In this document: positions 34,702-44,351 of the stretch, piece after piece
Layout of the letters: each line of letters opens with the position of its first letter
How positions within the stretch are numbered: the first letter of the stretch is position 1
DNA from: Paraburkholderia sp. BL9I2N2
GTDB lineage: Bacteria > Pseudomonadota > Gammaproteobacteria > Burkholderiales > Burkholderiaceae
DNA: 64,000 nucleotides
Assembly (NCBI RefSeq): GCF_004339745.1
Contig: NZ_SMGP01000005.1
Coordinates: 62,001-126,000 of the forward strand
Reading direction: 5' to 3'
Translations under genes and position numbers: made by a program
Notes under the pieces: generated by a model
What the model was told of the DNA's origin: nothing
Seen by the model: only the letters and a program-made list of their open reading frames with translations
The model's database searches: none

Positions 34702-35042
34702 CGGCTTACATCCGCAGCCCTTTCGGGCGCGGCGCAGGTAGGAAATGCAAAGGAGAATGCAAGGATTATGGACGCATTTTCAAGACGTGCAAACGCCCTG
34801 AAAAGAAGCCCTTTACTTGGGTGTGGAATGCGCAATCTCAAGCACACTCAACCACTTGAATGACGCATTAGCAGCGCGACTTGAACAAAACAAGAAAGGC
34901 GTGAATGTCGTGCGATGTTGCTAAAGCGGAAATAATGCCCGATGGAAGGCCGTAGACGCCCGCTCAGCAAGCAATTAGAGAACGGTGATGCTAAAGCGTC
35001 ACGCGGCATTCACACTGAAAGTGCAATGCCGCGTGACGGATT
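34702..35042. other. Intergenic stretch with one long hairpin
   Basis: 341 bp without a gene. The only visible structure is the hairpin at 34997-35038, listed separately. The left part should hold the promoter of the DedA gene. Confidence 0.5.
34997..35038. terminator. Long perfect hairpin behind the gene at 35043
   Basis: CGTCACGCGGCATT (34997-35010) pairs perfectly with AATGCCGCGTGACG (35025-35038), and CAC/GTG inside the loop can extend it. It begins five bases beyond the stop codon of the minus-strand gene. No T-run follows on either strand, so it may act as an mRNA 3'-end stabiliser rather than a classical terminator. Confidence 0.5.
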
Positions 35043-35294
35043 TCATTGACGATGATTGTGCTGTTCGCCGGGCAATTCGGCGCCGTGCGCGCGAATCGCG
35101 GCAATCAGTTCGGCTGGCGTGATTTCGTAGCGCACTTCGCGGTGAATGCCTGGCTTGCGCTCATCGACTTCGATCAAAAGAATGCCTTTGCCGTCTTCTG
35201 TCGATTCGAGGCGCAGCGAGCGAAGTTCGCGCGCCGTTGCGTCGTCGTATTCGGTGAGCAGGGCCATTGACCCGGAAGACCCGGTAGTGCGCAT
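35043..35294 (-). CDS. Small conserved-looking protein of unknown function
   Basis: 83 residues from ATG 35294, with GAGGACAA upstream; the longer frame beyond has no family-like sequence. The protein contains two beta-like stretches (LRSLRLESTEDGKGILLIEV; GIHREVRYEITPAELIAAIR) and a polar His-rich end (PGEQHNHRQ). No signal or membrane segment. I do not recognise the family. A long hairpin lies directly behind the stop. The adjacent gap 35295-35613 holds nothing that I can identify. Confidence 0.6.
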   Translation of the reverse strand: MRTTGSSGSMALLTEYDDATARELRSLRLESTEDGKGILLIEVDERKPGIHREVRYEITPAELIAAIRAHGAELPGEQHNHRQ

Positions 35295-35613
35295 CGAAGT
35301 TGTCCTCGTTCCGTTGTTGATCGAACCATTGTACGGGCAGGATGGTGCGGCGTCTGTCTCGCCACCGTCACGCTTCACGTGGTTGCCGGCGCAGTTGCCT
35401 GCGTGCCGCACGCCGCCAAGCGCGTTGACTGGCGCGGCCCGCCGGGCAGCGCGTGTCGTCACGTCCCGCCGTGACAACCAGTTTAACGCGACTCTCGGCA
35501 ACGACGGATGCATTTTTCGTGCCCCGTGACGGTGCGATTCTTCTCCATGACTGTCACGCTGTTGACGCGCGCTCCGGTTAGGGGAAATGGGCCGGGCGCG
35601 GCGTACGTCGCGG

Positions 35614-36186
35614 CTAGCGCATCTTGTCCAGATCGCTGAGTTCGGCAACGCGCAGCGGTGCGTCGGCGGCGAGGAAAAACTCGTCGAGCTGCGGCGGGGC
35701 GGCCGCTGTGCCGCTCAACATCGCGTGAACTTGCCCGCGATGATGGATCTGATGGACGAACACATGCGGCAGCACGCTGCCGATCTTCTCGCGTTGCACC
35801 CCGACCGGCGGACCACGGTCGATCTGGACTTCGCGTTGCAGATCGTCGTCGGTAAGCGATTCGCAGAAGGCGAGCAGTTGCTGATCGCTCCGCGCTTGTG
35901 CATCCCACAGGTCGGCTGCGCGCGGATAGGGCAATTCGTTATCGAAAATGGTGAGGCCTGCGCCGCCGCCGATCAGCGCATCGAAGTAGTAGCGGTCCAC
36001 CAGAAGGATGTGATTCAACGTGAGCTGTAACGATGGGAAGAAGCTCACCCTGCGCTCGGCGAACGCTTCGTCGGTCAAGGTGAGGCAGGCGCGGTAGAGG
36101 CGCAGGTTCGACCAGGCGTTGTTGCGCGCCATGGCGGCGAGGTGCGAGGACAGCGGATTGACGCGTGGCGAGTCGGAAGGGGTCAC
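35614..36186 (-). CDS. DinB-family protein
   Basis: 190 residues. I chose GTG 36186 because GGAGG stands about seven bases upstream; the longer frame starts with an Arg-rich tail without family character. The DinB/YfiT four-helix fold has three His residues that bind a metal: NHILLVDRYYFDAL and HVFVHQIHHRGQVHAML show the expected positions. Such proteins act as metal-dependent thiol transferases or hydrolases. Alone on its strand, with the Aer-type gene beyond a terminator. Confidence 0.85.
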   Translation of the reverse strand: MTPSDSPRVNPLSSHLAAMARNNAWSNLRLYRACLTLTDEAFAERRVSFFPSLQLTLNHILLVDRYYFDALIGGGAGLTIFDNELPYPRAADLWDAQARSDQQLLAFCESLTDDDLQREVQIDRGPPVGVQREKIGSVLPHVFVHQIHHRGQVHAMLSGTAAAPPQLDEFFLAADAPLRVAELSDLDKMR

Positions 36187-36441
36187 GTCGGCCTCCGGTA
36201 GCGGGAATCGGCATGAGGGTGCGCTTGCGCGTCGCCGTGATCGCACGCGTGGCGCGAGAATGGAAACGCTGCCTGTCTAGCGTAGCATCGCTTCGCGCGA
36301 GGCGATCGACGTGTGGCGCGTTCGTGAAGACGCGTTCCCGTATTCCCTCACCGTTCGCTTTGTCTGCTGGACGGGTGGCAATAAATGATCGAGGACAAAA
36401 CCTCAACAATCCTCAACAGCGCAAGCACCGCAGCCAGTCCA

Positions 36442-36477
36442 CAAAAAAAATAGGCCCGTCCACGGAGAGGGCGGGCC
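36442..36477 (-). terminator. Rho-independent terminator of the Aer-type gene
   Basis: On the minus strand GGCCCG and CGGGCC (36472-36477 and 36453-36458) form the stem, followed by TATTTTTTTT. It lies about 115 bp past the stop codon of the chemoreceptor gene. The rest of the gap 36187-36589 shows no gene. Confidence 0.75.
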
Positions 36478-36589
36478 GCTAAACGCCGTTGTTACTCGGG
36501 TCAGCCTGCCCTTGCAAACAACTGGGCGCTGACGCTTCCATCGTGCTGCGTCAATACTGGACTGTCGAGGTGGGGGTAACGCCGATCTA

Positions 36590-38290
36590 TCAGATTAATT
36601 CGGCTTCTTCCTGCTCGACATCGTGTCCGGTGACTGGCGCACGGTGTCGGTTGATCTCAGGCGCCGACGTTTGCGCTGCATCGGCGGCGAACGCTCGACG
36701 CTTCGTGTCGGCGGCGCGTTGCGCCGGCGCTGCGTCGGCGACGGTGAACAGGCGCACCGCTTCATCCAGCACGTCCGCCTGTTCCGCCAGACGCTGCGCG
36801 GTGGCCGCCGCCTGCTCGACGAGCGCTGCGTTCTGCTGCGTGGCGCCGTCCAGATGCGAGACCGCCTGATTGACCTGGCGAATGCCTTCCGCCTGTTCGC
36901 TGCTCGCATTCGCCACGTCGACGATGATCGACGACACGCGCCCCACCGCCTCGTCGATCACGCGCATCTGCGACGTTGTCCGCGCAACCAGTTCGGTGCC
37001 GGCCGCGACTTCGGTGGCACTCGCTTCGACCACCGACTTGATTTCCTTCGACGACGCCGCGCAGCGTTGCGCCAGCATGCGCACTTCGCTCGCGACGACG
37101 GCGAACGAGCGGCCTGCTTCGCCCGCGCGCGCCGCTTCGACCGCGGCATTCAGCGCGAGGATGTTGGTCTGGAAGGCGATCCCGTCGATCACGCCGGTAA
37201 TGTCGGCGATACGTCGCGATGCCGCTGTGATGCCCGCCATGGTCTGCTCGACCTGGCCGGCGATCTTGCCGCCGACCGTTGCCGCCGCCTGGGCGTCTCT
37301 TGCCAGATCGAGCGCGCGCACGGTGGCGTCGGCATTGGCTTGCACGGTGGTGGTCAGTTCTTCCATGGTGGCGGCGGTCTCTTCAAGCGACGCCGCTTGC
37401 AACTCAGTGCGTCTCGCGAGATCGACATTGCCGCTGGAAATTTCGCGTGCGTTGTCGAGCATGCCGGTGATTTGCGCGCGCACGTCGTACACGATCGCCG
37501 CGAGATTTGCCTTCAACTGATTCAGCGCTTGCAGCACGTCGCCGAGGTCGTCGTGGCGCGCGATCTGCAGATCGGCGGTCAGATCGCCGGCGGCGAGACG
37601 CGTGGCGAATCCCGACATGTCGCGAATCGGCGCGGCGAGTTGGCGCGTCAGCACCTGCCATGACGCAATGCTGACTGCCGTGGTGACGCCGAACGCCATC
37701 CAGAACGGCACAGGCGGTGCGCCTTGCCATGCGGCGAGGCCCGTCAGCAGAAGCGCCAGCGGCGTGATCGCGTAGCCGATTGCCGCACGCGTCGCAACAG
37801 GAAGGCGCATGAGCGCCTGCAAACGCCCCAGCACGCCGGTGCGCACCACCACGCCGCGGCGCAACTGCACGCCGCGCGACTCGCCGGTGCGCATGCGCGC
37901 GTACAGCGCTTCGGCGGCGCGCACCGCATTGTGTTCCGGTTTCACGCGTACGCTCAAATAGCCGACGACCGCGCCTTTCTCCACCACCGGCGTGACATTG
38001 GCATGCACCCAGTAGTGATCGCCGTTCTTGCGGCGGTTCTTCACGAGCGCGGTCCAGGGACGGCTGTCGCGGATCGTCGCCCACATGTCGGCGAAGGCTT
38101 CGCGCGGCATGTCCGGATGGCGGATCAGGTTGTGCGGCTGGCCGATCAGTTCGTCGCGCGTAAAGCCGGACACGGCGATGAAGGCCGGATTGCAGTACTG
38201 GATGCGGCCGGTCAGATCGGTCGCGGATACAAGCATGTGTGACGACGGGAATTCGTACTCGTGCCCGGTGACAGGCTGGTTATTGCGCAT
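36590..38290 (-). CDS. aer: Aer-type aerotaxis receptor (PAS, membrane anchor, MCP)
   Basis: 566 residues from ATG 38290, with AAGGAAAGCC upstream. Residues 1-120 form a PAS domain of the FAD-binding Aer kind: [39 protein letters not shown] and [19 protein letters not shown] follow E. coli Aer closely. Residues about 155-200 are hydrophobic and anchor it in the membrane, followed by HAMP. Residues about 270-530 carry the MCP signalling hairpin with [20 protein letters not shown]. It senses redox state or energy level and controls CheA. Divergent from the hybrid kinase at 38590. Confidence 0.92.
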   Translation of the reverse strand: MRNNQPVTGHEYEFPSSHMLVSATDLTGRIQYCNPAFIAVSGFTRDELIGQPHNLIRHPDMPREAFADMWATIRDSRPWTALVKNRRKNGDHYWVHANVTPVVEKGAVVGYLSVRVKPEHNAVRAAEALYARMRTGESRGVQLRRGVVVRTGVLGRLQALMRLPVATRAAIGYAITPLALLLTGLAAWQGAPPVPFWMAFGVTTAVSIASWQVLTRQLAAPIRDMSGFATRLAAGDLTADLQIARHDDLGDVLQALNQLKANLAAIVYDVRAQITGMLDNAREISSGNVDLARRTELQAASLEETAATMEELTTTVQANADATVRALDLARDAQAAATVGGKIAGQVEQTMAGITAASRRIADITGVIDGIAFQTNILALNAAVEAARAGEAGRSFAVVASEVRMLAQRCAASSKEIKSVVEASATEVAAGTELVARTTSQMRVIDEAVGRVSSIIVDVANASSEQAEGIRQVNQAVSHLDGATQQNAALVEQAAATAQRLAEQADVLDEAVRLFTVADAAPAQRAADTKRRAFAADAAQTSAPEINRHRAPVTGHDVEQEEAELI

Positions 38291-38401
38291 GGCTTTCCTT
38301 GCTGGTGCTAGCCCGCGCGTGGGCGCGGCGCTTACATGGTTGCAAGGAATATCGGCAATTAACCCCGAGGCCTTGAGGGTTTCCCAGTAAACCACTCAGG
38401 T

Positions 38402-38415
38402 TTAGGCCGGCCTAA
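38402..38415. promoter_or_regulatory. Perfect 14-bp palindrome between divergent sensory genes
   Basis: TTAGGCCGGCCTAA lies in the 299-bp gap between aer and the hybrid kinase, 112 bp before the aer start and 175 bp before the kinase start. It could bind a dimeric regulator of either gene. No regulator gene adjoins it. Confidence 0.35.
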
Positions 38416-38589
38416 GCCGTTAATACAGGGTTGATTGACGCATCGTGGATGGCCGCGTGAAACAGCGCCGGATGCGTCGCGCGATACCTTCAAAAGGTCT
38501 ACACTGCGCCCGTATAAGGACTGCAGACGCATCTCGTCCCTCGATTTCGCAGCGGTCTGCCTGCGCAAATCTGCCACTCACGCGAGCTG

Positions 38590-41500
38590 ATGCAGAAGAT
38601 CCTCGACCGTACTCAGGAGTCGTTGGCGCAGGCTTTCGCCACGCTCGCGCAGAACGCGAAACGCCAGCAGCGCCTGTATCTGGCGACGATCGGTTCGCTG
38701 ATGCTGATCGTGCTGATTTTCGCGCTGGTGCTGGCGGTAGCGGCGGGGCTCAAGCACCTCGAATACCGCCGCACCCTCGAGTCGCAAAATGCCGCCGAGG
38801 TTTCCCTGCTCCTGCATCAGGAGGAGTCGTTCCTGCGGCGCGCTGAATTGACGCTCGATTATTACTACGGCGGCGCCGCGGCGCCGAGCGCGCCGGATGC
38901 GACACAGCAGGCGATCCTCAAGAGCGGCGTCGCGCGCGGCAAGGTAGACCGGGTGGATGCAGATTTCGACCTGGTGGTCGGCGAAACCACGCGCAACGCG
39001 TGGGGCCCGCAACTGGGCGAAAAACTCGGGCGCCTCTACGAATCGGCGCAATCGACGCTCGTGACCCAGCAGGCTTTTGAACTGCGGCAACGGGCGACGC
39101 TGATCGGTTTGAACGAAGACTATGCGGTGATCCTGCCTTCGCTGGGGCAACCGCTCGTGGGCCAAACTGGCAGCGCCGATCAGGCCGTCACGTCGACGCC
39201 GCAACCGGCGATCGTGAGCTTGCTGCGCGAGACGCTCGAACGGCACCTCGAGGCGCAAACCGGCAAGCGCGTGCCGGGGAAAGGCGAGCGCGTCTGGCTG
39301 GGACCGTACCGCGATCCGCTGCAGAACCGTCCGGTGATTTCCGCGGTGAGCGCCTACTATCACGGCGACACGCCCACCACGCTGATCAGCATGAACATTC
39401 CGCTGGACGTGCTCATATCGAGTATCGCGCCCGCCGACAGCGAGGGCGTGATCCTGCTGATGACGGCGGATCGCCGCATCGCCGTGTCGTCGACGCCGCT
39501 CGACATGCCAATCGCCAACCTGCTGCGGCAGGCGGTGGCGGCAACGCCAAGCCACGTCTTTCACTACAGCCCCGAGGGCACAATTTTTCACGAGCCGCTG
39601 GGGCCGGGCTTCGGCTTCCTGGTCGGCTACATACCGTGGAGTGCGCTGATCGTCGCACTTGGCTGGCAACTGGGGGTAATTGGCTGCCTGACGGCGCTCA
39701 CCCTGCTGGCGATTGCACTGATGGCACGCTATTTCGGGCTGCGGTTGTTACGTAATTCGTTTGCGGAAACGTCACGCGCGCTGGAGAGCGAAACGCTCAA
39801 CCACATTCTCGTCAGTGCGACGCCGGTTGGGTTGTGCATCGTTCGACAGAGTGACTATTCAATCCTGACCGCCAACGCGCTTGCGGCCGAGTTGCTCGGT
39901 ATCGAGGCCGACGGCAGCCGGCTTCCGCCGCATGTCGTCGGCGAGTTTCTGGCTCAGGCGCCGGATCAGACGTCGGCCACGGCGATTGCGCGGGTGGCTG
40001 CATTCGTCGCGCCCGCGCACCCGGCGCATCAGCATCAGTCTCCGCAGCAGTCGCAAACGGAGCCGCAAACCGCATCGCCATCAGACAAAGGCGGCGGCGC
40101 GCCCTCGCGGTTTCTGCAATTCATATACGCGCCCGTGCGTTACGCTGGTGAGAACGTGCTGTTCTGCGCGATTCTCGACGTCACCGCCCAGACCATGCTC
40201 GAGCAGCAATTGCGGCATGCACAGCAGACATCCGAGGCGCTGATGCGCGCGCGTACGAATCTCTTCGCCGCGCTGAGTCACGAAATTCGTACGCCGTTGA
40301 ACGCGCTGCTCGGCAATGTCGAACTATTCGCCCGCACGCCCGGCCTCGAGGCGCATTCGCAACGGTTTGCGACATTGCGTGTTGCAGCAGATGCTCTGCG
40401 CCGCGTCGTCAACGACATTCTTGACTTTTCGAAGATCGATGCCGGCGTGATGTGGCTGGTCAGAAAACCGTTTCGTCTCATCGACGAATTCGAAAGCATC
40501 GCCCTTTCCTACGCGTCGATGGACGGCGGCAGCTCGATCCGTTTCTATGCGTTCCTCTCACCGACCCTCGATCAGACCTTGATCGGCGATCGAATGCGCA
40601 TCGCGCAGATCGTCAACAACCTGCTTAGCAATGCGTTCAAATTCACCTCGACCGGCAAGATCACGTTGTATGCCGAAGTGATAGACGATTCACCGGATTG
40701 CGCGATTTTGACCTGCCAGGTTTCGGATTCGGGCGCTGGCATGAACGAGGAAACGCTGGCGCGGCTTTTCAAACCGTTCGCACAAGGCGAACTGGGTGCA
40801 TCGCGCGGTGCGGGCGGCACGGGCCTCGGTCTCGCGATCTGCAGACGCTTATGCGAGGTGATGGGCGGCCAGATTGCTGCGGACAGCGTGCCTGGTGTGG
40901 GCAGCGCATTTCGTGTATCGATCCCGCTCGCGAAAGCGCCCGTCGATTCGCTCGCGCCGGCGACGGTCCCCGAGCAACGCGGGACGGTGCTCGTCTTGTC
41001 CATGGAACGGGAAACAAGCGAGTTGCTGGACCGCTGGCTTCAGCACGCGGGTTGGATGGGACATCTGGTAACCACGCTGGCCGCCGCGCAACTGTGGCTA
41101 CGCGTGAATGCTCCCCCTGATCTGTTGCTCGTCTCCGGCGAATACGATCTCGAGGTGATTGCCGCGCTGCGTACGTCGCAGCCGGTCGGCGCCGTGTGGA
41201 TCACGCGTGGCGGCCCGCATTATCCCGAGGCGCGCGGCGACGGCGTGTTCGAAGTGAGTGAATTCAGCTGGACGGCGATTCTGTCGGCGATCGAACTGGC
41301 GCGCGGGGGCACATCCGCAGCGCCGACTCCTGCGCCCGCAATGGCCGATTCGGTGGGAATCCATCCGACGCTGCGAGGTCTCCCAGTCCTCGTCGCGGAA
41401 GACAATCCCTTGATCCAGAATCTAGTTGCCGAACAACTGGTCGAATTGGGGTGCGTGCCCACTATTGCCCCCGACGGCAAACACGCGCTGAGGTTATTCG

Positions 41501-42111
41501 AACAGACAGGTTTCGAGGTGGTGCTAACCGACATCCACATGCCGGAGATGGATGGTTACGGACTGCTGGCCGCGCTGCGCAAGCTGCGTGCGACCGTGCA
41601 GGTGCTCGCCTTCAGCGCCGTGGCCGAACATGAGGGGGCGCACAACTGGCGCGAGCGCGGCTTTAGCGGATATGTCGCCAAGCCGGCGACGTTGAGCGAG
41701 TTGCAAGCGGCGTTGCTGGAGGTGGCACCGGCTTCGGCACCACTGCAGGTGGCTCCGGAGAACGTAGCGCCTGACAAGGCGATGGCTCCCGCTCCTAACG
41801 CAGGGAGCACGCTCAGCGCGGACGACAAGGCGCGCTACTCGGCGATGCTCAGGGAGCACTTGCAAAAAGATCTGCCGAAGCTGCTCGCCATCGTCGAAGA
41901 GGAAGATGTGCAGGCGTTGGCCGGCTGGGCGCATAGCGCGAGCGGCGCGTTTGTCGTCGTGCAGGAGCCGCAGTTCGTCGACCAATGCCGGCGGTTGCAA
42001 CGGTTATGCAATGACACCGGACGCTGGACCACCGAGATGGACGAACTCGCGATCTCGCTGCACGACGCTTTATTGGATCACTACGGACTCGACGAGGAGT
42101 CGGCGCATTGA
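38590..42111 (+). CDS. Hybrid sensor histidine kinase with pseudo-receiver, receiver and HPt
   Basis: 1173 residues. Membrane segments near 30-52 and 350-378 enclose a periplasmic sensor of about 300 residues. A PAS-like part at about 395-540 contains a Gln/Pro/Ser-rich insert. HisKA has the phospho-acceptor His564 (ALSHEIRTPLNALLG); the ATPase domain has GAGMNEETLARLFKPFAQGE and GTGLGLAICRRL near 742. Residues about 797-905 look like a degenerate receiver without phospho-Asp. A full receiver follows (VLVAEDNPLIQN, D981 in VVLTDIHMPEMDG), then an HPt domain with His1115 (GWAHSASGAF). This is the EvgS/RcsC-like phosphorelay layout. No partner response regulator is adjacent. The signal is unknown. 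Confidence 0.92.
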   Translation: MQKILDRTQESLAQAFATLAQNAKRQQRLYLATIGSLMLIVLIFALVLAVAAGLKHLEYRRTLESQNAAEVSLLLHQEESFLRRAELTLDYYYGGAAAPSAPDATQQAILKSGVARGKVDRVDADFDLVVGETTRNAWGPQLGEKLGRLYESAQSTLVTQQAFELRQRATLIGLNEDYAVILPSLGQPLVGQTGSADQAVTSTPQPAIVSLLRETLERHLEAQTGKRVPGKGERVWLGPYRDPLQNRPVISAVSAYYHGDTPTTLISMNIPLDVLISSIAPADSEGVILLMTADRRIAVSSTPLDMPIANLLRQAVAATPSHVFHYSPEGTIFHEPLGPGFGFLVGYIPWSALIVALGWQLGVIGCLTALTLLAIALMARYFGLRLLRNSFAETSRALESETLNHILVSATPVGLCIVRQSDYSILTANALAAELLGIEADGSRLPPHVVGEFLAQAPDQTSATAIARVAAFVAPAHPAHQHQSPQQSQTEPQTASPSDKGGGAPSRFLQFIYAPVRYAGENVLFCAILDVTAQTMLEQQLRHAQQTSEALMRARTNLFAALSHEIRTPLNALLGNVELFARTPGLEAHSQRFATLRVAADALRRVVNDILDFSKIDAGVMWLVRKPFRLIDEFESIALSYASMDGGSSIRFYAFLSPTLDQTLIGDRMRIAQIVNNLLSNAFKFTSTGKITLYAEVIDDSPDCAILTCQVSDSGAGMNEETLARLFKPFAQGELGASRGAGGTGLGLAICRRLCEVMGGQIAADSVPGVGSAFRVSIPLAKAPVDSLAPATVPEQRGTVLVLSMERETSELLDRWLQHAGWMGHLVTTLAAAQLWLRVNAPPDLLLVSGEYDLEVIAALRTSQPVGAVWITRGGPHYPEARGDGVFEVSEFSWTAILSAIELARGGTSAAPTPAPAMADSVGIHPTLRGLPVLVAEDNPLIQNLVAEQLVELGCVPTIAPDGKHALRLFEQTGFEVVLTDIHMPEMDGYGLLAALRKLRATVQVLAFSAVAEHEGAHNWRERGFSGYVAKPATLSELQAALLEVAPASAPLQVAPENVAPDKAMAPAPNAGSTLSADDKARYSAMLREHLQKDLPKLLAIVEEEDVQALAGWAHSASGAFVVVQEPQFVDQCRRLQRLCNDTGRWTTEMDELAISLHDALLDHYGLDEESAH

Positions 42112-42133
42112 CCCGCCATTCTGCTTTGCGGGC

Positions 42134-42535
42134 TCAACCCGGTCGTTTGGCAATGAAGTCGATTTCTACCAGCGCGTCGCGCGCCAATCCGGTGACGCCG
42201 ATACAGGTTCGCGCCGGTAGCGCATCGGCGGGGAAGTAGGCGCGGTAGATCTCGTTCATCGGCGCGTAATCGCGCTTGAACTCGGTCAGGAAGATGCGTG
42301 CGGCCACCACGTTTTGCAGGCCGAGGCCCAGGCCTTGGAGCACCAGCACGAGATTGTCCATCACGCGCTTGGTTTGGGCGACGACACCTTCGGGAAGCGG
42401 TGCGGCGTCGTCGGTTGGGGAGGTCGGCATCTGGCCGGTCAGGAAGACCCAGCCGCCGGCTTCGGCAGCATGCGAGAACGGGCCGACCGGCGTGGGTGCA
42501 GAGGGAATCATCCAGAAAGAAGGTGCTGAACTCAT
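42134..42535 (-). CDS. RidA-family enamine/imine deaminase
   Basis: 133 residues, typical of RidA/YjgF. The conserved Arg that binds the carboxylate is in LPARTCIGVTGLARDALVEI and a Glu lies downstream. VFLTGQMPTSP and VVAARIFLTEFKRDYAPMNE are further family marks. Members release ammonia from reactive enamines made by amino acid dehydratases and oxidases. It follows the GntP permease gene on the same strand by about 100 bp, so both may be driven by the sigma-54 promoter at 44110. Confidence 0.9.
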   Translation of the reverse strand: MSSAPSFWMIPSAPTPVGPFSHAAEAGGWVFLTGQMPTSPTDDAAPLPEGVVAQTKRVMDNLVLVLQGLGLGLQNVVAARIFLTEFKRDYAPMNEIYRAYFPADALPARTCIGVTGLARDALVEIDFIAKRPG

Positions 42536-42637
42536 GGCAGGGTGTGCTGGGCAAGATCGGATGTCGGGATGACAAGGTAACCGATCAAAAGTCAGGATGC
42601 CGGCGCGATGCCGGCATCGTGCCCAGTTCCCGCCCGC

Positions 42638-44038
42638 TCAGACCAAACCAGTCGCGTAATAAACCGCGATCACAAAGAACACCGCCATCGTCTTGATGAC
42701 CGTAACCGCGAAGATGTCGCGATACGACTGCCGATGCGTCAAGCCCGTGACCGCCAGCAGCGTGATCACCGCGCCGTTGTGCGGCAGCGTGTCCATGCCG
42801 CCGCTCGCCATGGCGACGACCCGGTGCAGCACTTCCATCGGAATGTGCGCCGCTTCCGCGCCCTTGATGAACGTGTCGGACATGGCCGCGAGCGCGATGC
42901 TCATGCCGCCCGACGCCGATCCCGTGATACCCGCCAGCGAGCTCACCGACACGGCTGCATTGACGAGCGGATTGGGAATGCTCTTCAACGCGTCGCTGAC
43001 CACCAGAAAGCCCGGCAACGCTGCGATCACACCGCCAAAACCGTACTCCGACGCCGTATTCAACGAAGCCAGCAGCGCGCCCGCCACCGCAGCCTTGGTG
43101 CCGATCGCGAAGCGCTCGCGCACGCGGTTGAACGCCGTTACGACGACCATCACGATACCGAGGAGCAGTGCGCCTTCCACGGCCCAGATGGCGACCACGG
43201 CCTTGATCGTGGTCGTGACCGGCGCGTGGATGCCCGGCAGGATGTCCGGCGCCACGGTGTACGACGCGCCGTACCAGTTCGGAATCCAGCGGGTCAGCAG
43301 GAAGTTCGCGACGCCGACCAGAACCAGCGGCGCGACCGCCAGCAACGGATGCGGCAGTTGCTTCGATTCCACGCGCTCCGGCTCGTTGACGAGTTCCGTG
43401 CCGTAACCTTCGCCGGTCGCCATCGCCGAGCGGCGGCGCCATTCCAGATACGTCAGGCCGACCACGATGATGAACAGCGAGCCGATCACGCCGAGTGCGG
43501 GCGCGGCCCACGAAGTCGTCTTGAAGAAAGTGGTCGGGATGATGTTCTGGATCTGCGGCGTGCCGGGCAGCGAATCCATGGTGAACGAAAACGCGCCGAG
43601 CGCGATCGCGCCGGGCATCAGGCGTTTCGGAATATTGCTCTGGCGGTACAGCTCGGCCGCAAACGGATAGACGGCGAACACCACCACGAACAGCGAGACC
43701 CCGCCGTAGGTGAGCAGCGCGCACACCGCAACGATCACCGCATTGGCGCGCGAGCGGCCGATATAGCGGATCGCGGCGGCCACGATCGATTCCGAGAAGC
43801 CCGACAGTTCGATGACCTTACCGAACACGGCGCCCAACAGGAACACCGGGAAGTAGAGCTTCACGAAGCCGACCATCTTCTCCATGAAGATGCCGGTGAA
43901 AACCGGCGCGACGGCGGCCGGATCGGTCAGCAGAACGGCGCCGAGCGCGGCGATTGGTGCAAATAGAATGACGCTGTAGCCGCGATAAGCGGCAAACATC
44001 AGAAACGCCAGCGCGGCGAGGACGATGACAAAGGACAT
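42638..44038 (-). CDS. GntP-family permease (hydroxybutyrate/gluconate type)
   Basis: 466 residues from ATG 44038; the frame is open further upstream but that part is not hydrophobic and lies beyond the promoter. About twelve to fourteen membrane segments. Family marks: LTYGGVSLFVVVFAVYPFAA, FSFTMDSLPGTPQIQNIIPT and GSASGGMSIALAA. GntP members import gluconate, D-serine or 3-hydroxybutyrate. A sigma-54 promoter lies 72 bp before the start and a PAS-AAA-Fis activator gene is divergent, an arrangement like hbcR and its permease in Pseudomonas. Substrate by analogy probably a short hydroxyacid. Confidence 0.88.
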   Translation of the reverse strand: MSFVIVLAALAFLMFAAYRGYSVILFAPIAALGAVLLTDPAAVAPVFTGIFMEKMVGFVKLYFPVFLLGAVFGKVIELSGFSESIVAAAIRYIGRSRANAVIVAVCALLTYGGVSLFVVVFAVYPFAAELYRQSNIPKRLMPGAIALGAFSFTMDSLPGTPQIQNIIPTTFFKTTSWAAPALGVIGSLFIIVVGLTYLEWRRRSAMATGEGYGTELVNEPERVESKQLPHPLLAVAPLVLVGVANFLLTRWIPNWYGASYTVAPDILPGIHAPVTTTIKAVVAIWAVEGALLLGIVMVVVTAFNRVRERFAIGTKAAVAGALLASLNTASEYGFGGVIAALPGFLVVSDALKSIPNPLVNAAVSVSSLAGITGSASGGMSIALAAMSDTFIKGAEAAHIPMEVLHRVVAMASGGMDTLPHNGAVITLLAVTGLTHRQSYRDIFAVTVIKTMAVFFVIAVYYATGLV

Positions 44039-44109
44039 TGAGTCTCCAAAGCTTGGTTGTTCTACATGGTCGCCGTTCCGAGGGTGCGACGGCACGGCGC
44101 CGGGCAAAC

Positions 44110-44124
44110 GCAGGTTCCGTGCCA
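44110..44124 (-). promoter_or_regulatory. Sigma-54 promoter (-24/-12) of the GntP permease gene
   Basis: On the minus strand TGGCACGGAACCTGC has GG and GC separated by exactly ten bases, and matches the sigma-54 consensus TGGCACG-N4-TTGC except for C in place of the first T. It lies 72 bp upstream of the permease start codon and points toward it. Confidence 0.72.
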
Positions 44125-44261
44125 CGCATACGGCAACGGCCAGCCGCTTGATTTCCGCGGACCGAAGGTCGAAACGTGATCGGGCCGATTGTACCCAAAC
44201 GTCTCTAAAACGGGACGCAAATTGGCTGAAGTTAGGCCAAAGCAAGGTTAAACCCTTATGT

Positions 44262-44319
44262 AGCAAGCTTGCTGGCGATCTCTTCAATGAGATAAGCTTG
44301 TCTACGAAATGAGACAAGC
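44262..44319. promoter_or_regulatory. Cluster of three inverted repeats, likely activator binding sites
   Basis: AGCAAGCTTGCT (44262-44273, perfect), ATCTC-N6-GAGAT (44278-44293) and GCTTGTCT-N8-AGACAAGC (44296-44319, perfect 8-bp arms). They lie 140 to 210 bp upstream of the -24/-12 promoter, the usual distance for sigma-54 enhancer sites, and just before the start of the activator gene, which may thus be autoregulated. Confidence 0.6.
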
Positions 44320-44351
44320 ATAATAAAACGATAGCCGGAGACAGCGACAGC

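Noticed and set aside
38590-42111. Long antisense frames under the hybrid kinase and many other genes
   Set aside because: They are shadows of the real genes: Arg, Ala and His-rich and without starts or motifs.
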